Shown: positions 48,333 through 57,025 of the stretch, in pieces
Numbering within the stretch: position 1 is the stretch's first letter
Layout: each line of letters begins with the position of its first letter
NCBI RefSeq assembly: GCF_000745235.1
Contig: NZ_JQNL01000001.1
Location: 3,280,001 to 3,344,000, forward strand
Source: Luteibacter mycovicinus
Lineage (GTDB): Bacteria > Pseudomonadota > Gammaproteobacteria > Xanthomonadales > Rhodanobacteraceae
Reading direction: 5' to 3'
DNA: 64,000 nucleotides
Program-made: the position numbers and the translations under genes
The notes under the pieces: generated by a model
Database searches by the model: none
Told to the model about the DNA's origin: nothing
The model's input: only the letters and a program-made list of their open reading frames with translations

Positions 48333-51016
48333 CGCCCCGCGCGTCGCTGGCACTGGCGGCCTGGCTAGTCGTCGGCGCCGCCGGCGCGACCACGCCGACG
48401 GAGAGAGACCTCTCCGTCGGCTGGCAATTCCGTCTGTCCCATACCGCCACGCCGGCGGGAGCCAACCCTGCTGGCGAACCCTCAGCCCAGCTGAAACGAC
48501 TGAGGCAATGCACGTCATCGTGCGAGCGGCTGGATGAGTGGCAACCCGCCACCGTCCCCGGCGCGATCCAGACCGACCTGCTCGCCCGGAAGAACATCCC
48601 CGACCCGTTCTGGCGCGACAACGAGGCCAGCCTCCAATGGATCGGCCTCTCCGACTGGGACTACCAGCTCAGCTTCGACGTCGACGCGGCCACGCTCAGG
48701 CGCGGTCACGTCGATCTCGTTTTCGACGGCCTCGACACCTTCGCCGAGGTCAGCCTCAACGGTAAGAAGCTGCTCTCGGCGGACAACATGTTCCGCCGCT
48801 GGCGCCTGCCGGTAAAGAACACCCTGCACGCGGGAAGCAATACGCTCACCGTGCACCTGCAGTCCCCCATCGCACGCGTGCAGCCGTGGCTGCTGAAACA
48901 GCCGTATGCGTTGCCGGGCGAATTCGATTCGTCCTTCGGCGATGAGCCGAAGGGTAAGCAGACCTCCAACTACGTCCGCAAAGCCAACTACCAGTACGGC
49001 TGGGACTGGGGTCCGCGTTACGTCACGCTCGGTATCTGGCGCCCCGTGCGCCTGGAAAGCTGGGATGACCTCCGCGTCGCCGACTTCCATATCGCTCAGA
49101 CCGAGGTCGAAGCGGACGTGGCCAGGTTGGACGCGCAACTCGACGTGCGTGCCGACAAGGCGGGCGCGGTCACCCTCAAGGTCGAGTGGACCGGGCCGGA
49201 CGGCAAGACCGGTAGCGAACAGCGTGAGGTCGCCCTGAAGGCCGGCGAGAACCACGTCGGGGTGCCGCTGAGCATCGACCATCCGCAACGCTGGTGGCCG
49301 GTCGGCTACGGCGAACCGAATCTCTACCGGTTCCACGCCAGCGTCGACTCCGGCGGATCGACGGTTGCCGGGGCCGATCGCGAAACCGGCCTGCGCAAGG
49401 TCGAGCTGCGTCGCGACAAGGACCAGTGGGGCAGGGGCTTCGCGTTTGTCGTCAACGGCGTGCCGGTCTTCGCCAAGGGCGCCAACCTGATTCCATACGA
49501 TGCGTTCCCTTCGCGCGTCTCCAGCGAGCGGCTGGAAGCCATCCTTCGATCCGCGAAGGACGCCAACATGAACATGTTGCGCATGTGGGGCGGCGGCACC
49601 TACCAGGACGACGCGTTCTACGCGGCGGCTGACCGTCTGGGTGTGATGATCTGGCAGGACTTCATGTTCGGCGGCGCGGTGACGCCGTACGACGATGCGT
49701 TCCGCGAGAGCACCCGCATCGAAGCCGAGGAGCAGGTCACGCGCCTGCGCGATCACCCCTCGATCGTACTCTGGGCCGGTAACAACGAAGTGCAGACGGG
49801 CTGGGAGGAATGGCCCGATCGCATCGACTTCCAGAAATTCGTCAACGCCGATGAAGTGAAGAAGGTCGAAGACGGCATGCGTACGATCTTCGACAAGACG
49901 CTGCGCAAGGTCGTGTCGGATCTGTCGCCGCAGGTGCCGTACTGGGCCAGCTCGCCGAGCACGGACTTCGACGGTCCGGCCAATGTCGAGACCGACGGCG
50001 ACATGCATTACTGGAAAGTGTGGTCGGGTTCTGAGCCTATCTCGCACTACCTCGACATCACGCCGCGCTTCCAGTCCGAATACGGTCTGCAGTCCTTCCC
50101 GGTGATGGCCACGATCAAGGCCTTCGCCCAGCCGGAGGACATGCAGCCGGAGTCGAAGGTGATGCGCGCGCACCAGAAGTTCGCCAACGGCGACGGCAAC
50201 CAGCGTCTGTTGCTGTACATCCGCCAGGAGTACGGCGAACCGAAGGATTTCCCGTCGTTCGTCTACCTCAGTCAGGTCATGCAGGCCGAAGGGATCGAAC
50301 TGGCCGCCGAGCACCTGCGCAGCGCCCGCCCGCGCAACATGGGTACGTTGTACTGGCAGTTGAACGATGTGTGGCCGGGCGCGTCCTGGGCCAGCGTCGA
50401 CTACTTCAACCGCTGGAAGGCGCTGCAGTTCCACGCGAAGCGTTTCTATGCGCCGGTGGATGTCGTGCCGCTGCGTCGTGATGGTAAGACGGATGTCTTC
50501 GCCGTGTCCGACCGCACGAGCGACTTCGACGCCGTCCTGCGCACTCGTGTCTACGACATGGGCGGCAAGCTGCTGCGGGAGGCCCGTATTCCTGTGCACG
50601 CGACGGCGCTGTCCAGCACCCGGGCGGCGACCGTGGACGATGCGACGCTGCTCAAGGGGGCCGATCCGCGCAAGACGGTCGCCGCCTTCGATCTGCTGGA
50701 GGATGGCAAGCCCGCGGCGCATCACCTCCTGTATTTCGGCGCCGCCCGGACGCTGGCATTGCCCACGCCGGAGCTGACCACGTCACTGCATGATGGCGCA
50801 CACGGCCTGGTGCTGACGGTGAGCGCGAAACGTCTTGCCCGCGCGGTCTGGGTCGATACGGGCGATATCGACGTCCGTCTTTCGCAGAACGCGTTCGACC
50901 TGTTGCCCGGTGAAAGCATCGACATCGAGGTCGATGGCAGCACCGATACCGAAGCCCTTCGCCGGGCGATTACCGTTCGCTCGCTCGTCGATGCCCTGAA
51001 GGAGACCACGCCGTGA
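48329..51016 (+). CDS. Glycoside hydrolase family 2 beta-mannosidase
   Basis: An 895-residue GH2 enzyme. It has a Sec-type signal peptide (LALAAWLVVGAAGA) and a galactose-binding-like sugar domain. The TIM-barrel catalytic domain has the acid/base Glu in VLWAGNNEVQTGWEEW and the probable nucleophile Glu in FQSEYGLQSFPVMATI. NMLRMWGGGTYQDDAFYAAADRLG is characteristic of beta-mannosidases. It would cut the Man-beta-1,4-GlcNAc bond of an N-glycan core or similar beta-mannosides. The GTG start overlaps the receptor stop (GTGA), so translation is coupled. Confidence 0.92.
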   Translation: MTPRASLALAAWLVVGAAGATTPTERDLSVGWQFRLSHTATPAGANPAGEPSAQLKRLRQCTSSCERLDEWQPATVPGAIQTDLLARKNIPDPFWRDNEASLQWIGLSDWDYQLSFDVDAATLRRGHVDLVFDGLDTFAEVSLNGKKLLSADNMFRRWRLPVKNTLHAGSNTLTVHLQSPIARVQPWLLKQPYALPGEFDSSFGDEPKGKQTSNYVRKANYQYGWDWGPRYVTLGIWRPVRLESWDDLRVADFHIAQTEVEADVARLDAQLDVRADKAGAVTLKVEWTGPDGKTGSEQREVALKAGENHVGVPLSIDHPQRWWPVGYGEPNLYRFHASVDSGGSTVAGADRETGLRKVELRRDKDQWGRGFAFVVNGVPVFAKGANLIPYDAFPSRVSSERLEAILRSAKDANMNMLRMWGGGTYQDDAFYAAADRLGVMIWQDFMFGGAVTPYDDAFRESTRIEAEEQVTRLRDHPSIVLWAGNNEVQTGWEEWPDRIDFQKFVNADEVKKVEDGMRTIFDKTLRKVVSDLSPQVPYWASSPSTDFDGPANVETDGDMHYWKVWSGSEPISHYLDITPRFQSEYGLQSFPVMATIKAFAQPEDMQPESKVMRAHQKFANGDGNQRLLLYIRQEYGEPKDFPSFVYLSQVMQAEGIELAAEHLRSARPRNMGTLYWQLNDVWPGASWASVDYFNRWKALQFHAKRFYAPVDVVPLRRDGKTDVFAVSDRTSDFDAVLRTRVYDMGGKLLREARIPVHATALSSTRAATVDDATLLKGADPRKTVAAFDLLEDGKPAAHHLLYFGAARTLALPTPELTTSLHDGAHGLVLTVSAKRLARAVWVDTGDIDVRLSQNAFDLLPGESIDIEVDGSTDTEALRRAITVRSLVDALKETTP
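48395..48420 (+). other. Strong hairpin inside the start of the GH2 gene
   Basis: A perfect 10-bp stem, CCGACGGAGA and TCTCCGTCGG, with a six-base loop, 66 bases after the GH2 start codon. It is placed between the receptor and enzyme parts of the operon mRNA and could affect relative expression. It encodes ordinary protein sequence, so it may be coincidental. Confidence 0.55.
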
Positions 51017-52449
51017 ATCCCTCCCGTCGCAATGTGATGAAATGGCTTTCGCTCGCACCGGGCGTCGCGATGATGGGGGGCATGAGCATGGGCGCCGCCG
51101 CTGCGTCGCGCTTCACCAGTCAGCGTCCACCGGTGGGCAAGCGCAAGTTCACCAGTGATGCGGTGGAACACCTCATCGCCGCGACGAAGAAGAAAATCGC
51201 CGATCCCGAGCTCGCCTGGATCTTCGAGAACTGCTTCCCGAACACGCTGGACACCACGGTCGAGCTCGGCCGCCTGGACGGCTACGAAGATACCTTCGTG
51301 GTGACCGGCGATATCGACGCCATGTGGCTGCGTGACTCGTCCGCGCAGGTCTGGCCTTATCTTCCGCTGACCCCGAAAGACGAGGGGCTGCGCAAGCTGT
51401 TTCGTGGCCTGATCCGCCGCCAGGCACGCTGCATACTCATCGACCCCTATGCCAACGCGTTCCTGCCCGATACCAAGGGCAAGAGCAAGATGGACTGGGC
51501 GCAGGCCGACATCACCGACATGCGTCCCGGCGTGGCCGAGCGCAAATGGGAGATCGATTCGCTCTGCTACCCCGTACGCCTCGCACATGGCTACTGGCAG
51601 ACCTCGGGCGACCGCGAGCCGTTCGACGAATCGTGGCGCGCCGCCACACGCAGTATCGTGACGACCTTCCGCGAACAGCAGCGCAAGGACGGTCACGGCC
51701 CGTACCAGTTTCAGCGCCCGTCGCCGAAGCCGACCGAGAGCCAGTTCCTCGATGGCTACGGTCAGCCGACGCGTCCGGTCGGCATGATCCACGCCATGTT
51801 CCGCCCTTCGGACGATGCGACGGTCTATCCGTTCAATATCCCCGGCAACCTGTTCGCGGTGGTGACGCTGCGTCGCCTTGCACAGATGCACGGCACGTTG
51901 TTCGGTGACCAGGCGTTCGCCAGCGAGGCCAATGCGCTGGCCGATGAGGTCGAGGAGGCAGTCGAAAAGTACGGCGTGATGCACGACGGCCAGGACGATT
52001 TCTGGGCCTACGAAGTCGACGGCTATGGCAACCAGTTGTTCATGGACGACGCCAACGTGCCCAGCCTGCTCGCGCTGCCGTACCTGGAGAGCGCGAAGCA
52101 TGATGCTCGCTATGCACGCACGCGTCAGCGCGTCTGGAGCACGGCCAATCCGTATTTCTTCAAGGGCACGGCCGGTGAAGGCATCGGCGGTCCGCATGAA
52201 GGTCTGCGTATGATCTGGCCGATGTCGATCATGATGAAGGCCTTCACGACGGATGACGCGGCTGAAATCCGCCAGTGCCTGCACTGGCTCAAGACCACGC
52301 ACAACGGTACTGGCTTCATGCACGAAGCCTTCGATCAGGATGATCCGAAGAAGTTCACGCGAGCCTGGTTCGCGTGGGCCAACACCCTTTTCGGCGAGCT
52401 GATCGTTCATCTCGCCGACAAGCACCCCGACACCCTGCGTCGCGTCTGA
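51013..52449 (+). CDS. Glycoside hydrolase family 125 exo-alpha-1,6-mannosidase
   Basis: A 478-residue GH125 (formerly DUF1237) enzyme; characterised members release alpha-1,6-linked mannose. The N-terminus NPSRRNVMKWLSLAPGVAMM has a twin-arginine motif, so export by Tat is likely. The catalytic region starts with DTFVVTGDIDAMWLRDSSAQVWPYLPL, and the second family block is GYGNQLFMDDANVPSLLALPYL. The GTG start overlaps the GH2 stop (GTGA). Confidence 0.93.
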   Translation: MNPSRRNVMKWLSLAPGVAMMGGMSMGAAAASRFTSQRPPVGKRKFTSDAVEHLIAATKKKIADPELAWIFENCFPNTLDTTVELGRLDGYEDTFVVTGDIDAMWLRDSSAQVWPYLPLTPKDEGLRKLFRGLIRRQARCILIDPYANAFLPDTKGKSKMDWAQADITDMRPGVAERKWEIDSLCYPVRLAHGYWQTSGDREPFDESWRAATRSIVTTFREQQRKDGHGPYQFQRPSPKPTESQFLDGYGQPTRPVGMIHAMFRPSDDATVYPFNIPGNLFAVVTLRRLAQMHGTLFGDQAFASEANALADEVEEAVEKYGVMHDGQDDFWAYEVDGYGNQLFMDDANVPSLLALPYLESAKHDARYARTRQRVWSTANPYFFKGTAGEGIGGPHEGLRMIWPMSIMMKAFTTDDAAEIRQCLHWLKTTHNGTGFMHEAFDQDDPKKFTRAWFAWANTLFGELIVHLADKHPDTLRRV

Positions 52450-52474
52450 CGCGACATCCGAGCTGGAGCGATTC

Positions 52475-54910
52475 ATGGTCAACCGTCGACGTTTTCTGCA
52501 AGGGATGGCTGCCTTCACCGCCATCGGTCAGCTAGGCTCCCTCACCGCGCTGGCCGGTGGCGTACAAGAAAGCCTGAAAACGCCACCATCCGGCGGCGGC
52601 ACCGTCGGTGACAGCGTCTTGCGTTACGTCGACGTCTTCGTCGGCACGGGCGGTCACGGTCACACCTATCCCGGTGCCACCCGACCGTTCGGCATGGTCC
52701 AGCTGAGCCCGGACACGTACAACGCGCAGTGGGATGGTTCGTCCGGTTACCACCAGGGCGACGGCTCGATCATGGGCTTCTCGCACACCCACCTGAGCGG
52801 TACCGGTGCAGCCGACATGCTCGATTTCCTGGTCATGCCCTCGATGGGCCCCGTGCTGCTGCAGCCTGGCGACCGCGATTTCGACGGCGTCAATTACGTG
52901 TCGCGCTTCGATGCGAAGAAGCAGGGCGACGGTAAGCCCGAGAAGGGCTATCGCAGTGGCGTAAAGGGTTACCGCTCGCACTACACCGGCGAGCAGGCCC
53001 ACCCGGGTTACTACCGCGCCAAGCTCACCCGCTTCGACATCCTCGCCGAACTGACCGCGACGCTGCGCGCCGGCATCCATCGTTATACGTTCGGCAAGGA
53101 AGGCGACGCGCACATCCTGTTCGATCTGGCGCATGGCTACGGCGATGCGATGGACAAGCCCGCCAACGTGACCGATGCCGAGCTGACCCTGGTCGGTAAC
53201 GACACGCTGGTCGGCGGTCGTCGCGTATGGCAATGGGCCTCCGGCCGGGTGATCTACTTCGCGATGAAGCTGTCGCGTCCCGCCGCCAGCGTCACGTTGT
53301 ATGACGAGGACAAGGCGCTGCCCAAGGGGTCGACGACGGCGAAGGGCAATCACCTCAAGGCCGCGTTGCACTTCGACAAGGCCTCATCCGAGCCCCTGCT
53401 GGTCAAGGTCGGTATCTCCGGCGTGGACATCGACGGCGCGATGCGCAACCTGGACAACGAGATTCCCGGCTGGGACTTCGACGGTGTTCGTGCGTCGGCC
53501 GAGGCCGAGTGGATCCAGGAACTGTCGAAGATCCGCATCGAATCGTCGTCGGACAAGATCAAGCGGACGTTCTACAGCTCGCTGTATCACACGATGCTGG
53601 CGCCCACGGTTTTCAGCGACTTCGACGGGCGCTATCGTGGCATGGACAAGGCCGTGCACACGTTGCCTGAGGGGCGGCACAACTACAGCACGTACTCACT
53701 GTGGGATACCTATCGGGCCGAGCACCCGTTGTTCACGCTCTACCAGTCCGATCGCGTACCCGACCTGGTCGACGGTCTGGTCCGTCTCGCGGTGGAAAGC
53801 CCCAGTGGCGCGCCGGTCTGGCCGCTGCAGGGGATCGAGACGGTCTGCATGATCGGTTATCACTCCGCCGTGGTCGTAGCGGAGGCGCAGGCCAAGGGCT
53901 TCAAGGGTATCGATTATGCCAAGGCCTGGCCGGTGTTCCAGCGTCGTGCCATGCAGGACGATTACTTCGGCCTGACGTACTACCGCAAGCTCGGCTTCAT
54001 TCCCAGCGACAAGGAAGGCGAGGCCGCCAGCAAGACGCTCGAGTACGCGTACGACGACTGGGCGGTAGCGCACATGGCCGACGCTCTGGGTCACGCCGAC
54101 GAGGCGAAGCTGCTGCGCAAGCGCTCGCAGAATTACGTCAACGTGTTCGACAAGGACATGCAGTTCGTTCGTCCGCGTGCGGAAGACGGCTCATGGCTGC
54201 AGCCGTTCGATCCCATCGCCATCGGGCATTCGAAGCGCTGGCGCGATTTCACCGAGTCCAATGCCTGGCAGGCTACGTTCCTCAATCAGCACGATCTGTA
54301 CAACTACATGCGGCTGTTCGGTGGTGAGCAGGCGTTCGAGGCCAAGCTCGACGGTTTGTTCAATGCCGATCCCACGCTGCCGGAAAACGCGCCGCCGGAT
54401 ATCGCCGGCATGGTGGGCCAGTACGCCTTTGGCAACGAACCGGGGCACCACATGCCCTACCTGTACGCTTACACCGGTTCGCACCACAAGACCCAGGCGC
54501 GCGTGCGCATGCTGCTCGAGACCATGTACCTGCCGGAGCCCGATGGCCTTCCGGGCAACGAAGACTGTGGCCAGATGAGCGCGTGGTACATCATGAGCTC
54601 GATGGGTCTGTATGCCGTGGATCCCGTCAGCACCCACTACGTTTTCGGCAGCCCGCTGCTCGATCGTGCGGAAGTGCAGGTGGGTGCGGGCCGCACGCTG
54701 GTGATCGAGGCGAAAGACAACGGACCCGGGCGCCCGTATATCCAGTCGGTGTCGTGGAACGGCAAGCCGTGGACGAAGAGCTGGATCGCCCACAAGGACC
54801 TCGAGGCGGGCGGCACGCTGAGCTTCGCGATGGGGGATAAGCCCAACGTCGAATTCGGCAAGGCCCTTGCGGACCGCCCACCATCCTTCGGTAGCGCCCC
54901 CAGCGCGTAA
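52475..54910 (+). CDS. Glycoside hydrolase family 92 alpha-mannosidase
   Basis: An 811-residue GH92 enzyme; the family consists of Ca2+-dependent exo-alpha-mannosidases, mainly alpha-1,2 but also 1,3, 1,4 and 1,6. The N-terminus MVNRRRFLQGMAAFTAIG is a good Tat signal. Family blocks are VDVFVGTGGHGHTYPGATRPFGMVQLSPD, GFSHTHLSGTGA, and the C-terminal GNEDCGQMSAWYIMSSMGLYAVDP. The linkage specificity cannot be read with confidence. It follows GH125 by 25 bases and is the last gene of the operon. Confidence 0.94.
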   Translation: MVNRRRFLQGMAAFTAIGQLGSLTALAGGVQESLKTPPSGGGTVGDSVLRYVDVFVGTGGHGHTYPGATRPFGMVQLSPDTYNAQWDGSSGYHQGDGSIMGFSHTHLSGTGAADMLDFLVMPSMGPVLLQPGDRDFDGVNYVSRFDAKKQGDGKPEKGYRSGVKGYRSHYTGEQAHPGYYRAKLTRFDILAELTATLRAGIHRYTFGKEGDAHILFDLAHGYGDAMDKPANVTDAELTLVGNDTLVGGRRVWQWASGRVIYFAMKLSRPAASVTLYDEDKALPKGSTTAKGNHLKAALHFDKASSEPLLVKVGISGVDIDGAMRNLDNEIPGWDFDGVRASAEAEWIQELSKIRIESSSDKIKRTFYSSLYHTMLAPTVFSDFDGRYRGMDKAVHTLPEGRHNYSTYSLWDTYRAEHPLFTLYQSDRVPDLVDGLVRLAVESPSGAPVWPLQGIETVCMIGYHSAVVVAEAQAKGFKGIDYAKAWPVFQRRAMQDDYFGLTYYRKLGFIPSDKEGEAASKTLEYAYDDWAVAHMADALGHADEAKLLRKRSQNYVNVFDKDMQFVRPRAEDGSWLQPFDPIAIGHSKRWRDFTESNAWQATFLNQHDLYNYMRLFGGEQAFEAKLDGLFNADPTLPENAPPDIAGMVGQYAFGNEPGHHMPYLYAYTGSHHKTQARVRMLLETMYLPEPDGLPGNEDCGQMSAWYIMSSMGLYAVDPVSTHYVFGSPLLDRAEVQVGAGRTLVIEAKDNGPGRPYIQSVSWNGKPWTKSWIAHKDLEAGGTLSFAMGDKPNVEFGKALADRPPSFGSAPSA

Positions 54911-55092
54911 GGTTTTGCCGCTAACGGCGGGAGCGACCGTGATGGCGATGGGGTGCTTGTGGAAGCGCCCCATGTCATCCGTAATCTTCACGTATGTATA
55001 GACGTCCAAACCGCAAAGTGTGACACCTGCACCGAAACATCCCGCGCCATGGGTCCACCATCGAACGACCCTACAACGCAGGAGTCACGCTC

Positions 55093-55773
55093 ATGCAGCC
55101 ATCGAAGCGCTTCGGCGCTCGCGCGCTCATCATCGCCTCGCTCGTCGCCGCGGGGCCCACATTTGCCGACACGGTGAACTCGTATCAGCAGAACGGTTAC
55201 ACGCTTACCGTGACCGACAAGAATTCGGGCATCGCGCAGTCCACCGTCGATACCATGATAAGCACCTTCTTCACGATCTATCCCAAAGAAGCGGCCGACT
55301 TCAATCCGAATACGTCGAAGACGGTGAACATCGTCCTCGATCCGTCCTACGACGGCGTGGCCGCGACGGCTAATGCGACCGAGACGTACGGCGCGGCGTA
55401 CATGATCGCGAATCCGAACGACACCGATACGGTCACACATGAGTCGATGCATATCGTGCAGGACTATGGGCAGCAGAATATTCCCGGATGGCTGGTCGAG
55501 GGTATCGCGGATTACGCGCGTAACCGCTATGGGGTGAACAACGCGGCCGCGGGCTGGTCGCTACCCGATTACGCCCCCGGGCAGAACTACACCGACAGCT
55601 ACCGCATCACCGCCCGGTTCCTCGTGTGGGTCGAGGAGCATCACGCGGGAACCGTGCAGGGTCTTGACGCGGCGTTGCGCGGGCGGTCGTACACCGACCA
55701 GACCTGGGCACAGCTGACGGGCGCGGATGTCGATACGTTATGGGCGCAGTACACCGCGTCGCCTGGCATCTGA
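55093..55773 (+). CDS. Secreted basic secretory protein (BSP)-type metallopeptidase
   Basis: A 226-residue exported protein with a signal peptide (ALIIASLVAAGPTFA). The zinc motif HESMH (HEXXH) lies in the segment VTHESMHIVQDYG. It is followed by IPGWLVEGIADYARNRYG, whose Glu/Asp residues are the likely third ligand region. This pattern matches the plant basic secretory protein family and its bacterial relatives, presumed peptidases. It stands alone after the mannosidase operon and is followed by a terminator-like hairpin. A role in breaking down glycoproteins with the mannosidases is possible but only inferred from proximity. Confidence 0.85.
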   Translation: MQPSKRFGARALIIASLVAAGPTFADTVNSYQQNGYTLTVTDKNSGIAQSTVDTMISTFFTIYPKEAADFNPNTSKTVNIVLDPSYDGVAATANATETYGAAYMIANPNDTDTVTHESMHIVQDYGQQNIPGWLVEGIADYARNRYGVNNAAAGWSLPDYAPGQNYTDSYRITARFLVWVEEHHAGTVQGLDAALRGRSYTDQTWAQLTGADVDTLWAQYTASPGI

Positions 55774-55807
55774 CCCCATTCACGGCGGCTAGACCCCGGT
55801 AACGACA

Positions 55808-55845
55808 CTCTCCTCGCGCCGGAAGGGCCGGCGGGGGAGGGTTTT
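55808..55845 (+). terminator. Probable intrinsic terminator of the BSP peptidase gene
   Basis: An imperfect GC-rich stem around GCGCCGG / CCGGCGG with outer CTCC/GGAG pairing, followed by GTTTT. It lies about 40 bases after the stop codon. Confidence 0.5.
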
Positions 55846-55850
55846 CAGAC

Positions 55851-56285
55851 ATGTCTTACGCCGGGCGTATGTATCTTCGACTGTTCATGCCGAGCCTTCT
55901 CGCCTTCGGTACGGGATCGTTGGCCGCTGGCGTGACCCGGGCCGCCCAGCAGACGCCGGGCGATTTTGGACTGGTGTCTCTTTATTCCAATCTGCCCGCC
56001 TGGCTCTTCGCCGGCGGTCTTTTCGTGGCCGTCGGCTCGGCTGCCATCCAGTTGCTGAGGCTGCGCCTCTGGGACCGCGGCGTCATCGCGGGTTGCTACG
56101 TCTGCGGCTGCCTGCTGGCGTCTCCGCGGGCGGCACGCCGCGGGCTTGGGACGACGCGCGAATGCATGGGTTGCGGCAAGGTGCATGGCACCAACCACCG
56201 GCTGCTGCCGACCGTGGTGCCGCTGGCGGTGGCCGTTAAGGACGGTGCCAGCGCGCCGGTCAGGAGCGTACGTTCGTTACCGTGA
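55851..56285 (+). CDS. Small membrane protein with Cys pairs, unknown function
   Basis: A 144-residue protein not assigned to a family. It has two hydrophobic segments (LRLFMPSLLAFGTGSLAAG and LPAWLFAGGLFVAVGSAAI). A basic region follows with CYVCGC and, 20 residues later, TRECMGCGKVHG, so four to five Cys could bind zinc or a cluster. GGGGGAGGG stands before the ATG. An ORF on the opposite strand (55845-56198) covers much of it. The membrane segments, and the shadow's Arg/Ala-rich low-complexity composition, favour this strand. Confidence 0.6.
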   Translation: MSYAGRMYLRLFMPSLLAFGTGSLAAGVTRAAQQTPGDFGLVSLYSNLPAWLFAGGLFVAVGSAAIQLLRLRLWDRGVIAGCYVCGCLLASPRAARRGLGTTRECMGCGKVHGTNHRLLPTVVPLAVAVKDGASAPVRSVRSLP

Positions 56286-56469
56286 TGCGGTGACCCACCC
56301 GCTCCAGCAGCGCGCGAAGCGCTTCGGCGTCCTCCACACGGGTGTCATCCTCCAGGGACAGCCATAGCGTGTCGCCGGAAAGGCCATGCACTTTCTCATT
56401 GAATTCGACCTCGATGGCGAGTTTGCCACCGGGCTGGACGACCGATACCCGGAAATTACGTGACTGCAC
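56260..56469 (-). CDS. Small protein of unknown function, 69 aa
   Basis: A compact acidic protein: SRNFRVSVVQPGGKLAIEVEFNEKVHGLSGDTLWLSLEDD, followed by an amphipathic helix EDAEALRALLERVGHR. The composition looks like a folded protein. The likely start is GTG at 56469; a longer frame to 56580 begins with unlikely sequence. Its 3' end overlaps the upstream membrane-protein gene by 26 bases on the opposite strand. Not recognised. Confidence 0.55.
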   Translation of the reverse strand: MQSRNFRVSVVQPGGKLAIEVEFNEKVHGLSGDTLWLSLEDDTRVEDAEALRALLERVGHRITVTNVRS

Positions 56470-56630
56470 GCGCTGGTTACCCCTGGTGAACTGGCTGTCT
56501 GTGTGTCCGGTGCATTTTAGCGGGCCCGGCGAGGAAAATGCTGTCCGCGTACGGTGACGCGTGACCCACGACACGTTCACCCGCCCACGACGGCGCCTCC
56601 TTGTAAATCCATGGCACGAGGAGAAGCCCT

Positions 56631-56912
56631 ATGCTGCAACTGAATCCGCCGCTGCCCATGAATACGCCGAAAGGCGAGGGATTTGCCCATTTCCTGCTCG
56701 ACTATGGCCCGGAGTCCGATCTGTACTGGACGGTGTTCATCACGGCCACGGGTGAGATCTGGACATTCGCCAATCGCGAAGTCCGCGCTTCCAAGAACAT
56801 CACACTGGGGCGCACCTCGCCATCCGTACCGCGTCAGGCCCCGCCGCGTCGCCAGGCGGAAGGCCGGGAACCGGGCGTGCTCCCCTTCGCCGTGGCTGAC
56901 GCTCCGGTCTGA
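56631..56912 (+). CDS. Small protein of unknown function, 93 aa
   Basis: A short soluble protein with a conserved-looking core, FAHFLLDYGPESDLYWTVFITATGEIWTFANREVRASKNITLGR, and a Pro/Arg-rich disordered tail. CGAGGAG lies eight bases before the ATG and supports the start. Not assigned to a family. It stands between the previous small gene and the ATP-grasp gene, with a 113-base gap before the latter. Confidence 0.7.
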   Translation: MLQLNPPLPMNTPKGEGFAHFLLDYGPESDLYWTVFITATGEIWTFANREVRASKNITLGRTSPSVPRQAPPRRQAEGREPGVLPFAVADAPV

Positions 56913-57025
56913 CGCCCTCGTCCGCACGGCATAGATCGTGTGGCGATCTGTGCCCCGGTCGATACCGATGTCACATTGGACCTGCAGGGTGCGCCACTCC
57001 GGCGCGGTGCCCGACAGGGGGCGTG

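Noticed and set aside
55845..56198. 117-residue minus-strand ORF
   Set aside because: Gln/Arg/Ala-rich, and overlaps the plus-strand frame that has membrane helices, Cys pairs and a better ribosome site.
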